A stretch of DNA of 64,000 bases from Arenicola marina (taxonomy: Eukaryota > Annelida > Polychaeta > Arenicolidae), in the NCBI GenBank assembly GCA_964019135.1, contig OZ025253.1, forward strand, positions 32,786,548 through 32,850,547, read 5' to 3'. The first letter of the stretch is position 1. The number at the start of each line of letters is the position of its first letter. Shown here in pieces: positions 47,336 through 57,374 of this stretch. Under the pieces are notes generated by a model. The model made no database searches and was not told the origin of the DNA. It saw nothing but the letters and a program-made list of their open reading frames with translations. The position numbers and the translations under genes were made by a program.

Positions 47336-47431
47336 ATAAGAGGTAGAAACAACCCTTAACCCTTGCCTTTTTTATTTCCCTGACGAGTTATGACGTCACT
47401 GACCTTCCGGCATTCGGGGTTTTCTCTCCAG

Positions 47432-47976
47432 GAGGACTTCCAAGACGACGTGAACTCGATCGCGTCCTCCGCAGCGCCTAGCCCCAGCTCGGCTGGGGGT
47501 GAGGCCGTCTACCGCCACGGGGTGATCAAACCCCCGACCCTGCCATCCGGGGTCGAGGTTCAGACGGAGGATTCCACCCTCAAATCCGGAGACGAGGAGG
47601 ATTCGAGTTCGGACTCTGGCGAGTCTGGCTCCGGATCCGACAGCGACGAGGACGGGGACTCGAGCGGGGAGGAGGAGGAGGAGGACGGGGCAGGGGGGGC
47701 AGCGGGAGGGGAGGCGCGACCCCCGCCGCCGCCGCCGCTGCCGTCAGCAGGGCTGTCGTTACTGGCGGCCCGGGAGGATCCAGAACGCGGCGTGATCCGG
47801 AGTATCCAGGAGGCCGTCGCCGGGAACTTCGGCGGCGGCGGAGGCGGGAAGTCCGAGGCTGAGAGCTTCAGCGGAAGCAGCAGCACGTCGACCTCCCAGC
47901 ACAGCTCGCCCACCCCCCCGGGGCCCCTGGGAGGGCCGCCGCTCCCTAGCCTACCCCCACCACCCCCGCAGCAGCC

Positions 47977-48009
<33 letters not shown>

Positions 48010-49239
48010 GCCGCCGCCGCAGCCACAGCAGCCGCTGACGCCGCAGCCGCAGCCGCTACCGCTCGCGGCGAGCCTCGCCCTGCTGTCGCCGGACCTCAGG
48101 GGCCCCACCTTAGGGCCGCTGCCCCCGGCGGGGACCTCGGCGCAGGGCGTTCCGCAGGTGCAGGAGGGTCCCGGTCTGCTGCCACCCTCGCTGGTCGGGG
48201 TGCTGCCGCAGCCGCCCCCGCCCCCGCCCCCGCCCCCGCCGCCATCGTCGTCGTCGTCGTCGTCCGGGGTACCCTTGCCGCCGCACCCGCCGCCGCCTCT
48301 CCAGCAGGGACCCCCGCCCGTCGGGCCCCTGGGGCTGCCGGCCACGGGGCCTCTGGGAGGCGCCCCCCTCTGCGGCAACGTCAGCAGCAGCAGCAGCAGC
48401 TTCTCCCCGCCGCCGCCGCCGCCGCCGCCGCCGCAGCAGCAGCAGCAGCAGCCGCCGCCGCCGCCGCCGCCACCGCCCGCTCGGTCCCTCTCCCCAATGC
48501 AGCAGCAGCAGGAGGAAGTCGACAGCAAGGAGAAGCTCGGGCTGATACCGCCGGCGCTGTCCGCAGGCCTGCCCCCCCACGGGGTGCTCCCGCCGCCCCA
48601 CCACCTGGGCCTCCTCCACCACCACCACCACCACTCCCCACACCACCCCCACCCAGGGGTGCTGCCCCATCACCCCCAGGGCCTGATGCCCCCGCACCAC
48701 TACGTCGGCGGGCCGCCCCCGCTCGTCTCCGCCATGAGCCAAGGCGGGGTCATGATTCCCCCGACGCCCGGCTCGCAGCACGCCCTGCCCCCTGGCGGCG
48801 TGGAGACTATCAAAATCGAACCTCTGGACGCCATGGCCGTCTCGTCGCGCCACCTGGAGGGCGGCGGCGGCGGCAATGGGTCGTCGCAACGTGCGCACTC
48901 TCCGCGGAGGTCGAGGTCACGGTCGCCCGGCGGCCCCCCACAACAGCAACAACCACACCAACAATCTCAACAGCCGAGTCACTACAGTCAAGGTCACCTG
49001 GATCAGCGACCGCGGTCGTCGCCGCCGCTGCCGCTGCCGCCAAGGTCAAGGTCTCCTTACCGATCTCAGTCTCCGCACCAAATGGACTCTCGGCCGCGAC
49101 TCTCGTCGAGGTCTCGTTCTCGGTCGCGTTCTCGTTCTCCCGTCGGTCGGGATTCGGACTCTGAGCCGGATGAGCGGAGAAGTCCCAGTCCGGAACCCAG
49201 GATAGCCGACGAGGAGTGTCACCGCAGCAAATCCGCCAT
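47432..49239 (+). CDS. RERE: Atrophin/RERE exon 5, large Pro/Gln-rich exon
   Basis: 1808 nt, phase 0 to 2, between TTTTCTCTCCAG and CAT|GTAAGT. Starts EDFQDDVNSIASSAAPSPSS (compare vertebrate IPSPQDNESDSDSSAQQQ), then acidic Ser/Asp/Glu (to ~residue 105), then long Pro, Gln, Gly, Ser and His tracts, including a pure (CAG)10 at 47978-48007 and six His near residue ~395. Near its end is ETIKIEPLD, a sumoylation-type IKxE site, as in RERE VQIKEEALDD. An SR-like segment (RSRSRSPGG, SRSRSRSRSRSPVGRDS) and RRSPSPEP (compare RSPSPEP) close it. This single exon replaces the large central exon of vertebrate RERE. The antisense frames open over it are composition effects. Confidence 0.95.
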
Positions 49240-49794
49240 GTAAGTCCTTCACCAACTCCAGTGGCCTATGTCACGTGCATAGCTTAGCCGGCTAAACTAA
49301 ATTAGCTTGAAATCTGCAACACAGTGGAGTATCAACGAGTTTCTATAATGCAGACTCATGAAATAAACTCCGTATGGACGACTTACTATAATACGAACTG
49401 CTGCTTATATATATGTAATTGAATTATCAACGACTTTCTACAATATATTATTAAATACACTCAGTGTCAAGAAGAAAAATCTGATGTATGAAGTAAGTTT
49501 CCACGACTTCCTATAATACAAACTCCTGCTGTATACATTCGATGAATTATAGACTACGTTCTACAAAATCTCATTAAATACAGTCATTGTCAAGACGAGA
49601 ATTCATGTCTTATCAAAGTTGTATTGACGACTCTCTATAATACAAACTCCTGCTGTATGTTTTTAATTATACACTACTTTAAAATCTCATTAAATACAGT
49701 CGGTGTCAGTACGACAATAGATCGTACTGACTAGTATTTTATGTGGTCAGTAGTCTTTGACTTTTTTACTATCTATAAAACTCATTCGATTCAG
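49240..49794. other. Intron 5, AT-rich, with a MITE end and ~115-bp repeats
   Basis: At 49261-49305 GTGGCCTATGTCACGTGCAT and TTAGCCGGCTAAACTAA match one end of the short MITE (23879-24005). After it, three or four diverged ~115-bp units recur, each with ACTCCTGCTGTAT-like, CTATAATACAAACTC and CATTAAATACAGTC words. Confidence 0.7.
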
Positions 49795-50011
49795 ATTCCT
49801 GAAGCACTGGTGGCGAGGTCGTAACTCGTGCGCCCGCTGTGACCTCGAATTCCACCCCAAGTCCGACTCTCGTCTGGCCAAGAAAAGAGAGGACCAACTT
49901 CGGCGTCTTTCACTAGGGGGCGCTTCTAATCACGTGGCCGGCGGCGGCAGGGACGAGAAGAAGGACGAGAAAGGGCGAGAAGACTCAGACAAGGCCGCCT
50001 CGCACAACAAC
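49795..50011 (+). CDS. RERE: Atrophin/RERE exon 6, start of atrophin C-terminal domain
   Basis: 217 nt, taking one base to complete ATA (Ile), leaving in phase 0; acceptor CATTCGATTCAG, donor AAC|GTGAGT. Codes FLKHWWRGRNSCARCDLEFH, PKSDSRLAKKREDQLRRLS and a basic/acidic tail. Vertebrate RERE has [20 protein letters not shown] and [20 protein letters not shown]. Strongly conserved. A perfect CTCF-core word (CACTAGGGGGCGC, ~49912-49924) overlaps the codons for LGGA. Confidence 0.95.
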
Positions 50012-53000
50012 GTGAGTTGCTACGAACGTTTGGGTCGTTGATCTTTGGTGTGGTGTGTGAACGGTGAGATTGTTTGCAATTTGCGACATGGCATTTGTTT
50101 TGTAATAAATGATTATGTCGTAATGTGCCGAAGGTATGGTTAGCCTAGTATTAGCATCTGCCGGGAATTGTCTTTGTGTTGAGGACCCCCCCCCCCCCCC
50201 CTCACACTCACCCAGTCGAGCGGTTAAGGTAAGATTGATGGTCTGTTCGCTCGGGCTGCACCCCTGCTATCAATTCCAATGCTTTCATCGTTATATAACT
50301 GTCGTTGTAACCTGACCCCCCCCCCCCCCCATAAACCCTTCCCCCCGTCCCCTAGCCCCCAACCCCATCCCCTCCGCGTAGTATGCGGTCCCAGATTTCC
50401 CGACGGTGACAGTTGCAGAAGAACCCGTTATGGTCTCGCTGGGAAGACGTGGTTTGCCGAGACCGTGGGTGTTTGTGAGTTTGTGAGACGCGATGGGACG
50501 TGTCTTTGTCTGGACACGGACAGCCGTAATCCGGGTTCAGGCGGGACGGGGCGCCCAGTGTGTCGCTCAGGCAGACAGCCTAGGGGGTGGGGTCGGGGTC
50601 TGTGGTGGGGAGGGGGGGTAGGAGAGGAGAGGGGGGTGGAGGGGTCAGACAAACAATGGGTCATTGCGCCACTGAGCCGGTTACCACAGGGAATGGGCCG
50701 AATTGGTTTAGCATGTATGTTGCCAACCGATAGAGAGCCATGCACAAAATACATGTCGAATACAACCTCACCACACCCCCCCAGCCCCCTACCCTATATC
50801 CCCCGCTCTCCTCCTCACTTTTTGTACACACATCCTCACATCCGCATGTTCCTCTTCTCTCCATCATTCTCTCCTCCTACCCTTGCCCTTTTCCTACCAT
50901 CCGACACCCCCCCCCCCCTCCTCCTCCTCAACCCCTCCTCTTGTCCCCCCCCCCTTCCCTCCTCTTCCCACCTTCCCTTACCACTTCTGCTCGTGCAATC
51001 CTTCCCCTCCTCTTCCTACACTCCCCTCCTCCTCCTCCTCCTCCTCCTCCTCCTCCCCACCCCTCTTCCCACCCTCCCCCACCTCTCTTTCCACCCTCCT
51101 CCCTCTCCTCCGCCACCCCTCCCCCCGTGCCCCTCCTCCCGCTCCCCTCCTTCCGTTCGCCTCCTTCCACCCCCCCCCCCCCACTGCCCCCCGCACGTCT
51201 CTCTCCGTGCCGCCGCTTGATTACATTTACCACCGCTAGGTGGCGCGGGTGAATTGTATCCGCGCCTGATCCGTCGCGACGTATGCGCCACCTCGCGCCG
51301 GTGGGCGATAAAAGGCAATTGAGCGTTGTTAGCCATGCAAACTGCGGGTCGCCCGACTTGTAGCGGCCCGGCGGTGGACAAAAACCTGACCCCTAGCGGC
51401 CGGCGGGCGGACCGCGCGCCGGGGGCGTCCGACCGGCTCTCTCGCTACAATTATTACGCCTGTTCACCTCCGCGGACGCCGTGATTCGTCCGCTGTCGTA
51501 AAGTAGTGCCTGGGTGTGGAGATAATGTTTTCTATCGGGGTTGGTGAGCGAGAACGGAGGCTGGGTGGGTTGGGATGTGGGGGTTGGGGATGCTGTCGAT
51601 GATTGGTGCGGGTAGGGGTGTGGGTGGCTGGGTGGAGAGGAAGGGGGGTAAATGCTGGTAAGGGTCTGTAAGTTGAGCCAAGCTGTGCGTTAAACTTGGC
51701 AGCTAAGATGTTGGAGGGGCTGTGATTACCCGCCTTTACAAACCCCTCCCCTCTCGCCCTCCCCTCTCCTCCCCTCCGCCTCTGACCATCGCTGTTGGTA
51801 ACTAACCTTACCACTATCACCACCCTCACCATACCCACCCTCACCACCACCCGCCCTATCCTTACCACCCTCACCAACCTCACCATCTTCACCACGACCC
51901 TCATCGTGTACACAATGACAACCAACGCTACCCTCGCCACCACCCCCACAACCCTCACCCCCACCATCCTCACCCTCACCCTCACCCCCACCACCTTCAC
52001 CCTCACAACCACCACCTTCACCCTCACAACCACCACCCGCGCCAACCTCACAACCACCACCCGCGCCACCCTCGCCCCTCACCCCTCGCCCTATCTCTCC
52101 GGTGGCACTGGCCGTCTGGTGTGACGCGATTGCTCTCTTGTGACTACTCCCCGCCACGCCCCATTGAGGGCTGTCTAATAGGCGGAAACCTTATTAGGCG
52201 GTGTCGCATTGATCTGAGCAGGCCCTCTGAAGTTTATGGGAGGAGGGTGGGGGGAGAGGAGGGCGGAGGGAGGGGGCCGCTGGGCCGGGCCGGGCCGAGC
52301 CGGGCCGGGCCGGGCCTGGCCTGGAATCGAGGTAGGTCAGCGCAGTTGGAGGAGGAGGGGAAAGGGGCGGCCTCTTACGGTGAAGGTGTTCGGGTAGTTT
52401 GTGTTAAGGTGTGGGTGGGATGAACAGGTGGGGGGGGGATGTTCGTGGAGGGGTAGGGAGACCCTCTTCCTCCCAGAGAAAAGGGACTCTTTAGCGAGCG
52501 GAAGGCTAAGACGCCGTCGCGACTACGTAACCTGCTGGGTTCCTGTCACTAATCTCGCTGGTTCCCTGCCACTACACTGGCGGGAGCCCCTGCCTAGTAG
52601 CTCAGCGGGTAAACAGCCGGAATTACAGATCATAACGGGTCCGGGCTTCGCACTGTGACACCTGCATCTGCGGCATGTGTCATCCAATCCACACACATTT
52701 CATTCAAACCGGGATGTATCTAGGTCTAAGTTAGCCTTGCCCTGCACAAAAATCTCCTAAAATATCCTACGTTTGATTTCATCTTGGAAGAGAAACGTCC
52801 CTGCAAAAATATCGACGTTTTGAAGACGTTATGATGTTGCTAAGAATTTACCATCGCTACCGAGGGCCGGTCGCTATGCATAGATGGTTGCTATGCACCA
52901 ATCGTTGCTATGCACGGGTGGTTGCTATGCGCGACCATAGCCGGACTGCAGTTTGTAGCTGCCCCTCGATGTGTTATTTATTAACTTGTAATATGTATAA

Positions 53001-53209
53001 ATATTTCAAATTTGTAAATAATGCATTTTTATAATTTCAACTAATTTTTTTGGTTTCGATTGTCAGGATCTATAGAGCAGCATTCAGATTGAGATCGGTA
53101 AAGGAGCATTGGGATTTTTAGACAAATATAGGGGCGTTCAGTTTGACATTGGGAGAGGAGCATTGATGTCAAGAAATGTCAGGGAGCATGAACATTGAGC
53201 TTCTTTATG
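50012..53209. other. Intron 6, mixed low-complexity and unique DNA
   Basis: C-rich runs (50300-51190), a CpG-rich patch with two CTCF-core-like words facing each other (51231-51244 and ~51287-51300), CACC-type triplet runs (51795-52080), a GCCGGGCC run (52284-52318), four units of GGTTGCTATGCAC at about 52868-52933, and a SINE at 52588. No exon recognised. Confidence 0.5.
52588..52700 (+). mobile_element. tRNA-derived SINE head in intron 6
   Basis: CCTAGTAGCTCAGCGGGTAA is an A-box match, followed ~40 bases later by GGTCCGGGCTTCGCAC, a diverged B box, then CACCTGCATCTGCGGCATGT. The word CACCTGCATCTG..G also follows the B box at 54970. Confidence 0.55.
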
Positions 53210-53750
53210 GAGCATTGATAAAGGAGCACTCAGACTAATAAAGGAGCTCTCAGATTGATAAAGGAGCTCTCAGATTGATAAAGGAGCTCTCAGATTGATA
53301 ATGGAGCACTCAGATTGATAATGGAGCACTCAGATTGATAGTGGAGCTCTCAGATTGATAAAGGAGCTCTCAGATTGATAAAGGAGCTCTCAGATTGATA
53401 AAGGAGCTCTCAGATTGATAATGGAGCACTCAGATTGATAGTGGAGCACTCAGATTGATAGTGGAACACTCAGATTGATAATGGAGCCCTCAGATTGATA
53501 GTGGAGCCCTCAGATTGATAATGGAGCACTCAGATTGATAAAGGAGCTCTCAGATTGATAATGGAGCACTCAGATTGATAGTGGAGCACTCAGATTGATA
53601 GTGGAACACTCAGATTGATAGTGGAACACTCAGATAATGGAGCACTCAGATTGATAATGGAGCACTCAGATTGATAAAGGAGCACCCAGACTGACAAATG
53701 ATCACCCAGATTGATCATGGAGCACTGATATTGTTAATGGAGCACTCGGA
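53210..53750. repeat. Minisatellite, 20-bp unit, about 26 copies, before exon 7
   Basis: Units GATTGATAAAGGAGCTCTCA with AATGGAGCACTCA and AGTGGAACACTCA variants. The array reaches to about 25 bases from the acceptor of exon 7. Confidence 0.95.
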
Positions 53751-53776
53751 TTGACCTGGATTCCTTGTCCCCGCAG

Positions 53777-53972
53777 AAGAAGCCCGAGACGCCGCCTGAC
53801 AACCGGACGGCGGACGCGCAGATCACGAGCTCCCTGATGAACGCCCAGCACGTGCCGCCCTACGCCGTGGACCGCCACACCCCCCGGGGGCCCGGCCCCT
53901 ACGCCCTGGGACCCCACGACCCCACGCCCGCCCTCCGCACGCTGTCCGAGTACGCCCGACCGCACACTCTGG
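53777..53972 (+). CDS. RERE: Atrophin/RERE exon 7
   Basis: 196 nt, phase 0 to 1; acceptor CTTGTCCCCGCAG, donor CTGG|GTAAGT. Codes KKPETPPDNRTADAQITSSL, MNAQHVPPYAVDRHTPRG and ends PALRTLSEYARPHTL. The last part is identical to vertebrate RERE over PALRTLSEYARPH, one of the best-conserved atrophin motifs. Confidence 0.95.
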
Positions 53973-54381
53973 GTAAGTGTAGCCCGCGGAAGGGTGACGT
54001 GTCACGTGACATTACATGGGTGACGTCAGCGTGGCCTCGTGGCGTGACGTCATCGGGGACTCTTTTCATTTGTTTTGTTTTTACGTCATCAGGACATTAA
54101 ATTGTTGAGACGTCATCGCGGCAAAATATTGGCAATTGTTGTTTATTATTATTTATTATTATTTTATTATAATATTATTTATTATTATTAGTTTATTATA
54201 ATATTATATATTATTAGTATTAAACTGATCAATATTGACTTTTTATTATTATTATAAGTATTATTACGTATGCCCCCATATTATGTTTCCTAAATATTAT
54301 TATTGTTTTAATAATAATAATAATAATAATGAATACTTAGGCCTTCCTCCATAACGCCATTGCGTCCTTTCGTTTCCGCAG
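53973..54381. other. Intron 7, TTA-rich
   Basis: Contains ~200 bases of (TTATTA)-like simple repeat (54130-54335). Nothing else seen. Confidence 0.75.
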
Positions 54382-54493
54382 GAGGTCAAGAGGGGGCGCC
54401 GCGATCGCTGCCCTACAGTCTTGCGTCACTTCCTCCGCACGCCATGGATTACTACCGCATGCCGGGAATGTTTCCACCCGGCTCGCGAGAACG
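54382..54493 (+). CDS. RERE: Atrophin/RERE exon 8
   Basis: 112 nt, taking 2 nt to finish Gly and leaving in phase 2; acceptor TCGTTTCCGCAG, donor AACG|GTGAGC. Codes GQEGAPRSLPYSLASLPPHA and MDYYRMPGMFPPGSRE. RERE has AYHMPGLYNVDP at this place. The last bases of the exon and its donor are repeated ~127 bases downstream. Confidence 0.8.
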
Positions 54494-54727
54494 GTGAGCC
54501 ACTGACAGTCATTCCCCGTAGTCATGGTTACAGTGTCCATCGAGCGCGTTAGGGTTCGGCGGGTGGGTGGGGGGGGGGGGCGGTGCGCTGCTAGGCCGGC
54601 CCAAGCGGCTCGCGAGAACGGTGACTCACTGACAGTCATTCCCCGTAGTCATGGTTACAGTGTCCATCGAGCGCGTTAGGCTTCGGGGAGTGGGGAGGGG
54701 GGGGGGGGGTGCGCTGCTAGGCCGGCC
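54478..54727. repeat. Tandem duplication of the exon 8 donor region, two copies of ~125 bp
   Basis: The end of exon 8 (CGGCTCGCGAGAACGGTGA) and the following ~105 bases, including GTCATGGTTACAGTGTCCAT, a G run and GCTAGGCCGGCCCAAG, are repeated in tandem starting at ~54605. The second copy has GTGACT in place of the GTGAGC donor. Confidence 0.9.
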
Positions 54728-55020
54728 CAAGCGGCGGTCGGTGCGTGGTTTGATCCCCACCTGTGCATATGTATGTTTGTTTAGGTTACAGATCCCATGT
54801 GTTTCTTCCTCACGGAAGGGAAAAGGGGGGGGGGGGGGGCTCCCTGGTGCCTGTAGCCCTGATATAAAGTTGGCGCTGGTACCCGGCGCGCGATAGGCTG
54901 GTACCAGCGCCTACTGAGAGCCGGTGCGTGGTTCGATTCCCGCCTGTGCAAATGGCAGGGCGACCTGCCACCTGCATCTGGGGTAAGTTACGTCCGTCCC
55001 ACCCATTGCTTTGTCCCGGG
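54728..55020 (+). mobile_element. Two tRNA-derived SINE fragments, type B, in intron 8
   Basis: GTGCGTGGTTTGATCCCCAC (about 54738) and GTGCGTGGTTCGATTCCCGC (about 54925) are B-box matches, the second near perfect, with the flank CTGTGCA also seen at 9100 (minus). The first is followed by ACAGATCCCATGTGTTTCTT, the second by CACCTGCATCTGGGG. The A-box ends are missing or weak. Confidence 0.55.
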
Positions 55021-55507
55021 GGACTTCATGGCTTAATTTTAACCCTCCTGTCCAAGCTGTAACCGCCCCACCTTTATATATCAGTACACAAAAAAATGTT
55101 TCGGTGGTGGAACACATAAGTAAAACATAAAACAAGCAAAACGTGTCATACGAAGGGTAAAGGTTTAGACTAAATTTTAATGAAACTACCCCCCTCCCCC
55201 AAATACCAAATACTTACCCCTTCCTTTAATAAATGTTAATATTAGCATGCGTATCAGTTTTCAATGGTACAGTCGTCGGAGTGATTATCTAGAGTGGTGA
55301 TTTTGTTGCAGTTTGCGAATCCATGTATGCCGTGTGTGTCTTATTTTAGAGCGAACATTGGTCGGCTCATTAATAATTAAATCAACAAGACTTATGTATG
55401 ATATATACTTAAGGGCGAAGGAATGTCTGGCTGCAAAAATCTACGAAATTGGCCTGAACAAAACCAGGCGTTGTTTGTTTTGTGACGACCCCCCCGATGT
55501 GCCGCAG

Positions 55508-55635
55508 GTTGGAGCTGGAGCTGGAGCGAGACAAGCGGGAACGGGATGACCGGGAACGCGCTCTGCGCGAGAGGGAAATCCGAGAGATGGAAATGAGGGA
55601 GAAAATGAAGCAGGAAATGGATCTCAAGCCCCCTG
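55508..55635 (+). CDS. RERE: Atrophin/RERE exon 9, Arg/Glu-rich helix
   Basis: 128 nt, taking 1 nt to finish Arg and leaving in phase 1; acceptor ATGTGCCGCAG, donor CCTG|GTGAGT. Codes [40 protein letters not shown] and PP. Matches the arginine-glutamate repeat of RERE ([26 protein letters not shown]), a long charged alpha-helix that gives the family its name. Confidence 0.92.
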
Positions 55636-56069
55636 GTGAGTGATCGCGGAATCTTATCGGTGAATGTTCGTGTATTTATCACGTTGCGAATCAAGATGGG
55701 AGCGGTTCCGGGGGCCCATTTAGATCACAGGTGTTTTTGCGTGATATTTTGCGTGGCAATATGAACGTTGTTGTATTATATGATTTAAACCGCCCTTGCG
55801 TTGAAATGCGTAGCGGTTTGCGGGCCACGGGAGGCCGGCCGGCTGGCCGCCTGGGTGCCCTAGAACCGCCAGCGCCGGCTAAGGCGTTTCTATAAATGGC
55901 CAAAAGGCAGGATTATCGTACACCGCTTAATGGTGCAACATATACCGTATCATATATTCTAGGAAAAGGGAATTTGCATAGCAAAGGCCTGCTTTCCAAT
56001 AACGTAATAAACATATGTTTAAGCTGATCTAGCACGAAGGACGTTCTATATAATTAATGCGACTTTTGT
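55636..56069. other. Intron 9, unique part
   Basis: Noncoding DNA, CpG-rich near 55800-55880. Nothing recognised. Confidence 0.5.
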
Positions 56070-56200
56070 CTCCTTGTGACACTATTTTGTCTACTTGTGA
56101 CAAAATTGTGTCTCCTTGTGACAAAATTGTGTCTCCTTGTGACAAAATTGTGTCTCATTGTGACATTATTTCGTCTCCCCGTGACACTATTTTGTCTCCT
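56070..56200. repeat. 21-bp minisatellite just before exon 10, about 6 copies
   Basis: Units TGTCTCCTTGTGACAAAAT + TG; the last unit, TTTTGTCTCCTCGCGACAG, forms the pyrimidine tract and the acceptor AG of exon 10. Confidence 0.9.
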
Positions 56201-56208
56201 CGCGACAG

Positions 56209-56409
56209 GCTTCGACCGCCTACCCCCCGGGGCCAACCCGCTGGACCCCCACTGGGTGGAGATGCAGCGACGCTACAGCGTCCAAATGGCCCAGGGCGGG
56301 GGCCCCAACCCTCCCCCCGGGGCGCCGGGGCACCTGCCCGGCGTCTACCCCCCGGCCAGCCTGGCCAGCGACTTGATGCAGCGGGAACGCGACAGAATGG
56401 AACGCCTCG
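56209..56409 (+). CDS. RERE: Atrophin/RERE exon 10, last plus-strand exon
   Basis: 201 nt, taking 2 nt (GC) to finish Gly and leaving in phase 1; acceptor CTCGCGACAG, donor CTCG|GTGGGT. Codes FDRLPPGANPLDPHWVEMQR, RYSVQMAQGGGPNPPPGAPG and SLASDLMQRERDRMERLG. RERE has [20 protein letters not shown] at the start and AAERIHAERMASL at the end. A second possible donor (GTAATC) three bases further would change the phase. The next homologous sequence (SDPLARL in RERE) is not downstream on this strand; it is at 26460 on the minus strand. Confidence 0.9.
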
Positions 56410-57374
56410 GTGGGTAATCCGTCCTTCCGTCTGTCCATCCGTCAGGCCAATTCGTCCTATCTATCTGTCTGTCTGTCTGTCTGTCTGTGTGTCTGTCGGG
56501 GGCATCGGTCATTGTGAAACGCATCTCAAGTCTGAACCCTTTCCCCGGTATCTGGTTGGCGTTGTTTTGGGGGCGTAACGTGCCTTTTTTTCGCCAACGT
56601 GGGTGGGGTGGGGTGGGAGGGAGGGGAGGACCCTTCCCAGTCTTTGTGGGGTCATAATTGCTGACCACTAATTCACTTTGGTATGAAGGAAGGTGTAAAG
56701 AGGGGGGAGGGGGACTAGGGACTATGTAATTTTACGAATGACCGGTTACCCTAAAGTTCACCCCCACTCCGCCCCTGTCCTTTCACCCCCACTTCCCCCC
56801 CATTTCGTCACCGCCCGCCCCTCCCCATCGCCCAATTATATGTTTCTCTGTACTCTCTTACTGGTGCTCCTGACTAGTATGCATATTAAGCTCTATATAT
56901 ATGTTGATGGCTTCGCATTGGTGATAACTTATTCTCTGTCAATTCACTCAATAATGACCTTTGACCTATTACGCCTCTGAGGTCGTGAGGCGTCTCATTT
57001 TGACTGATTATTATGGAGTTGAACTTTGGTTACTGTGCTTTGGTGAGTCTGAATCAGAAACTGCGCAATAGACAACGACGTATCTCATCTGGACATGTAT
57101 CCACTGTGGCTGAGGTCCCTGGTTGGAGAATGCAGTCGTTTAGGGCTTAAATGCTCCCTCTAGCGGAGGAGAATGTACGGTACCCATGGTTACGAGTATG
57201 GCCACGTGGACCTCGTGCATGTTATATCTTTCTTGTTTCAGCTGCGCTATCCTTCACTGGATTGGTTCTGTTTTAATGCGCTCTTGTCACATGTTGTTGA
57301 AATAATGTGATATTTGTTGGTGCTTGCCTTGTGTGAATTAAGTGAAAACTATGATAGTGCCCTGGATCGAACTC
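56410..57374. other. Intron 10, plus-strand side, unique DNA
   Basis: Noncoding, with a (TGTC)n run at ~56465-56490 and C-rich stretches. No further atrophin exon was found up to the gap. Confidence 0.6.

Larger units (their letters stand above)
24443..56409. other. RERE: Atrophin/RERE locus, split over both strands of the window
   Basis: Atrophins (RERE in vertebrates, Grunge/Atro in flies) are nuclear corepressors that use BAH, ELM2, SANT and GATA-type domains at the N-terminus and a Pro/Gln-rich region plus an Arg/Glu-rich C-terminal domain for binding nuclear receptors and histone-modifying complexes. Twelve exons are visible: ten on the plus strand from 35005 to 56409 and two on the minus strand at 26288-26460 and 24784-24873. 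Phases agree at every junction and total 3443 nt (1146 codons plus stop after a 2-nt split codon). The BAH, ELM2 and SANT exons and the first CxxC of the GATA finger were not found. The strand change coincides with the 200-N gaps, so the order in the window is probably an orientation error of the middle contig and not biology. Confidence 0.85.

Noticed and set aside
47560-48528. 322-codon antisense frame over exon 5
   Set aside because: Gly/Cys-rich product of the reverse complement of CAG and CCG tracts; a composition shadow of the real exon.
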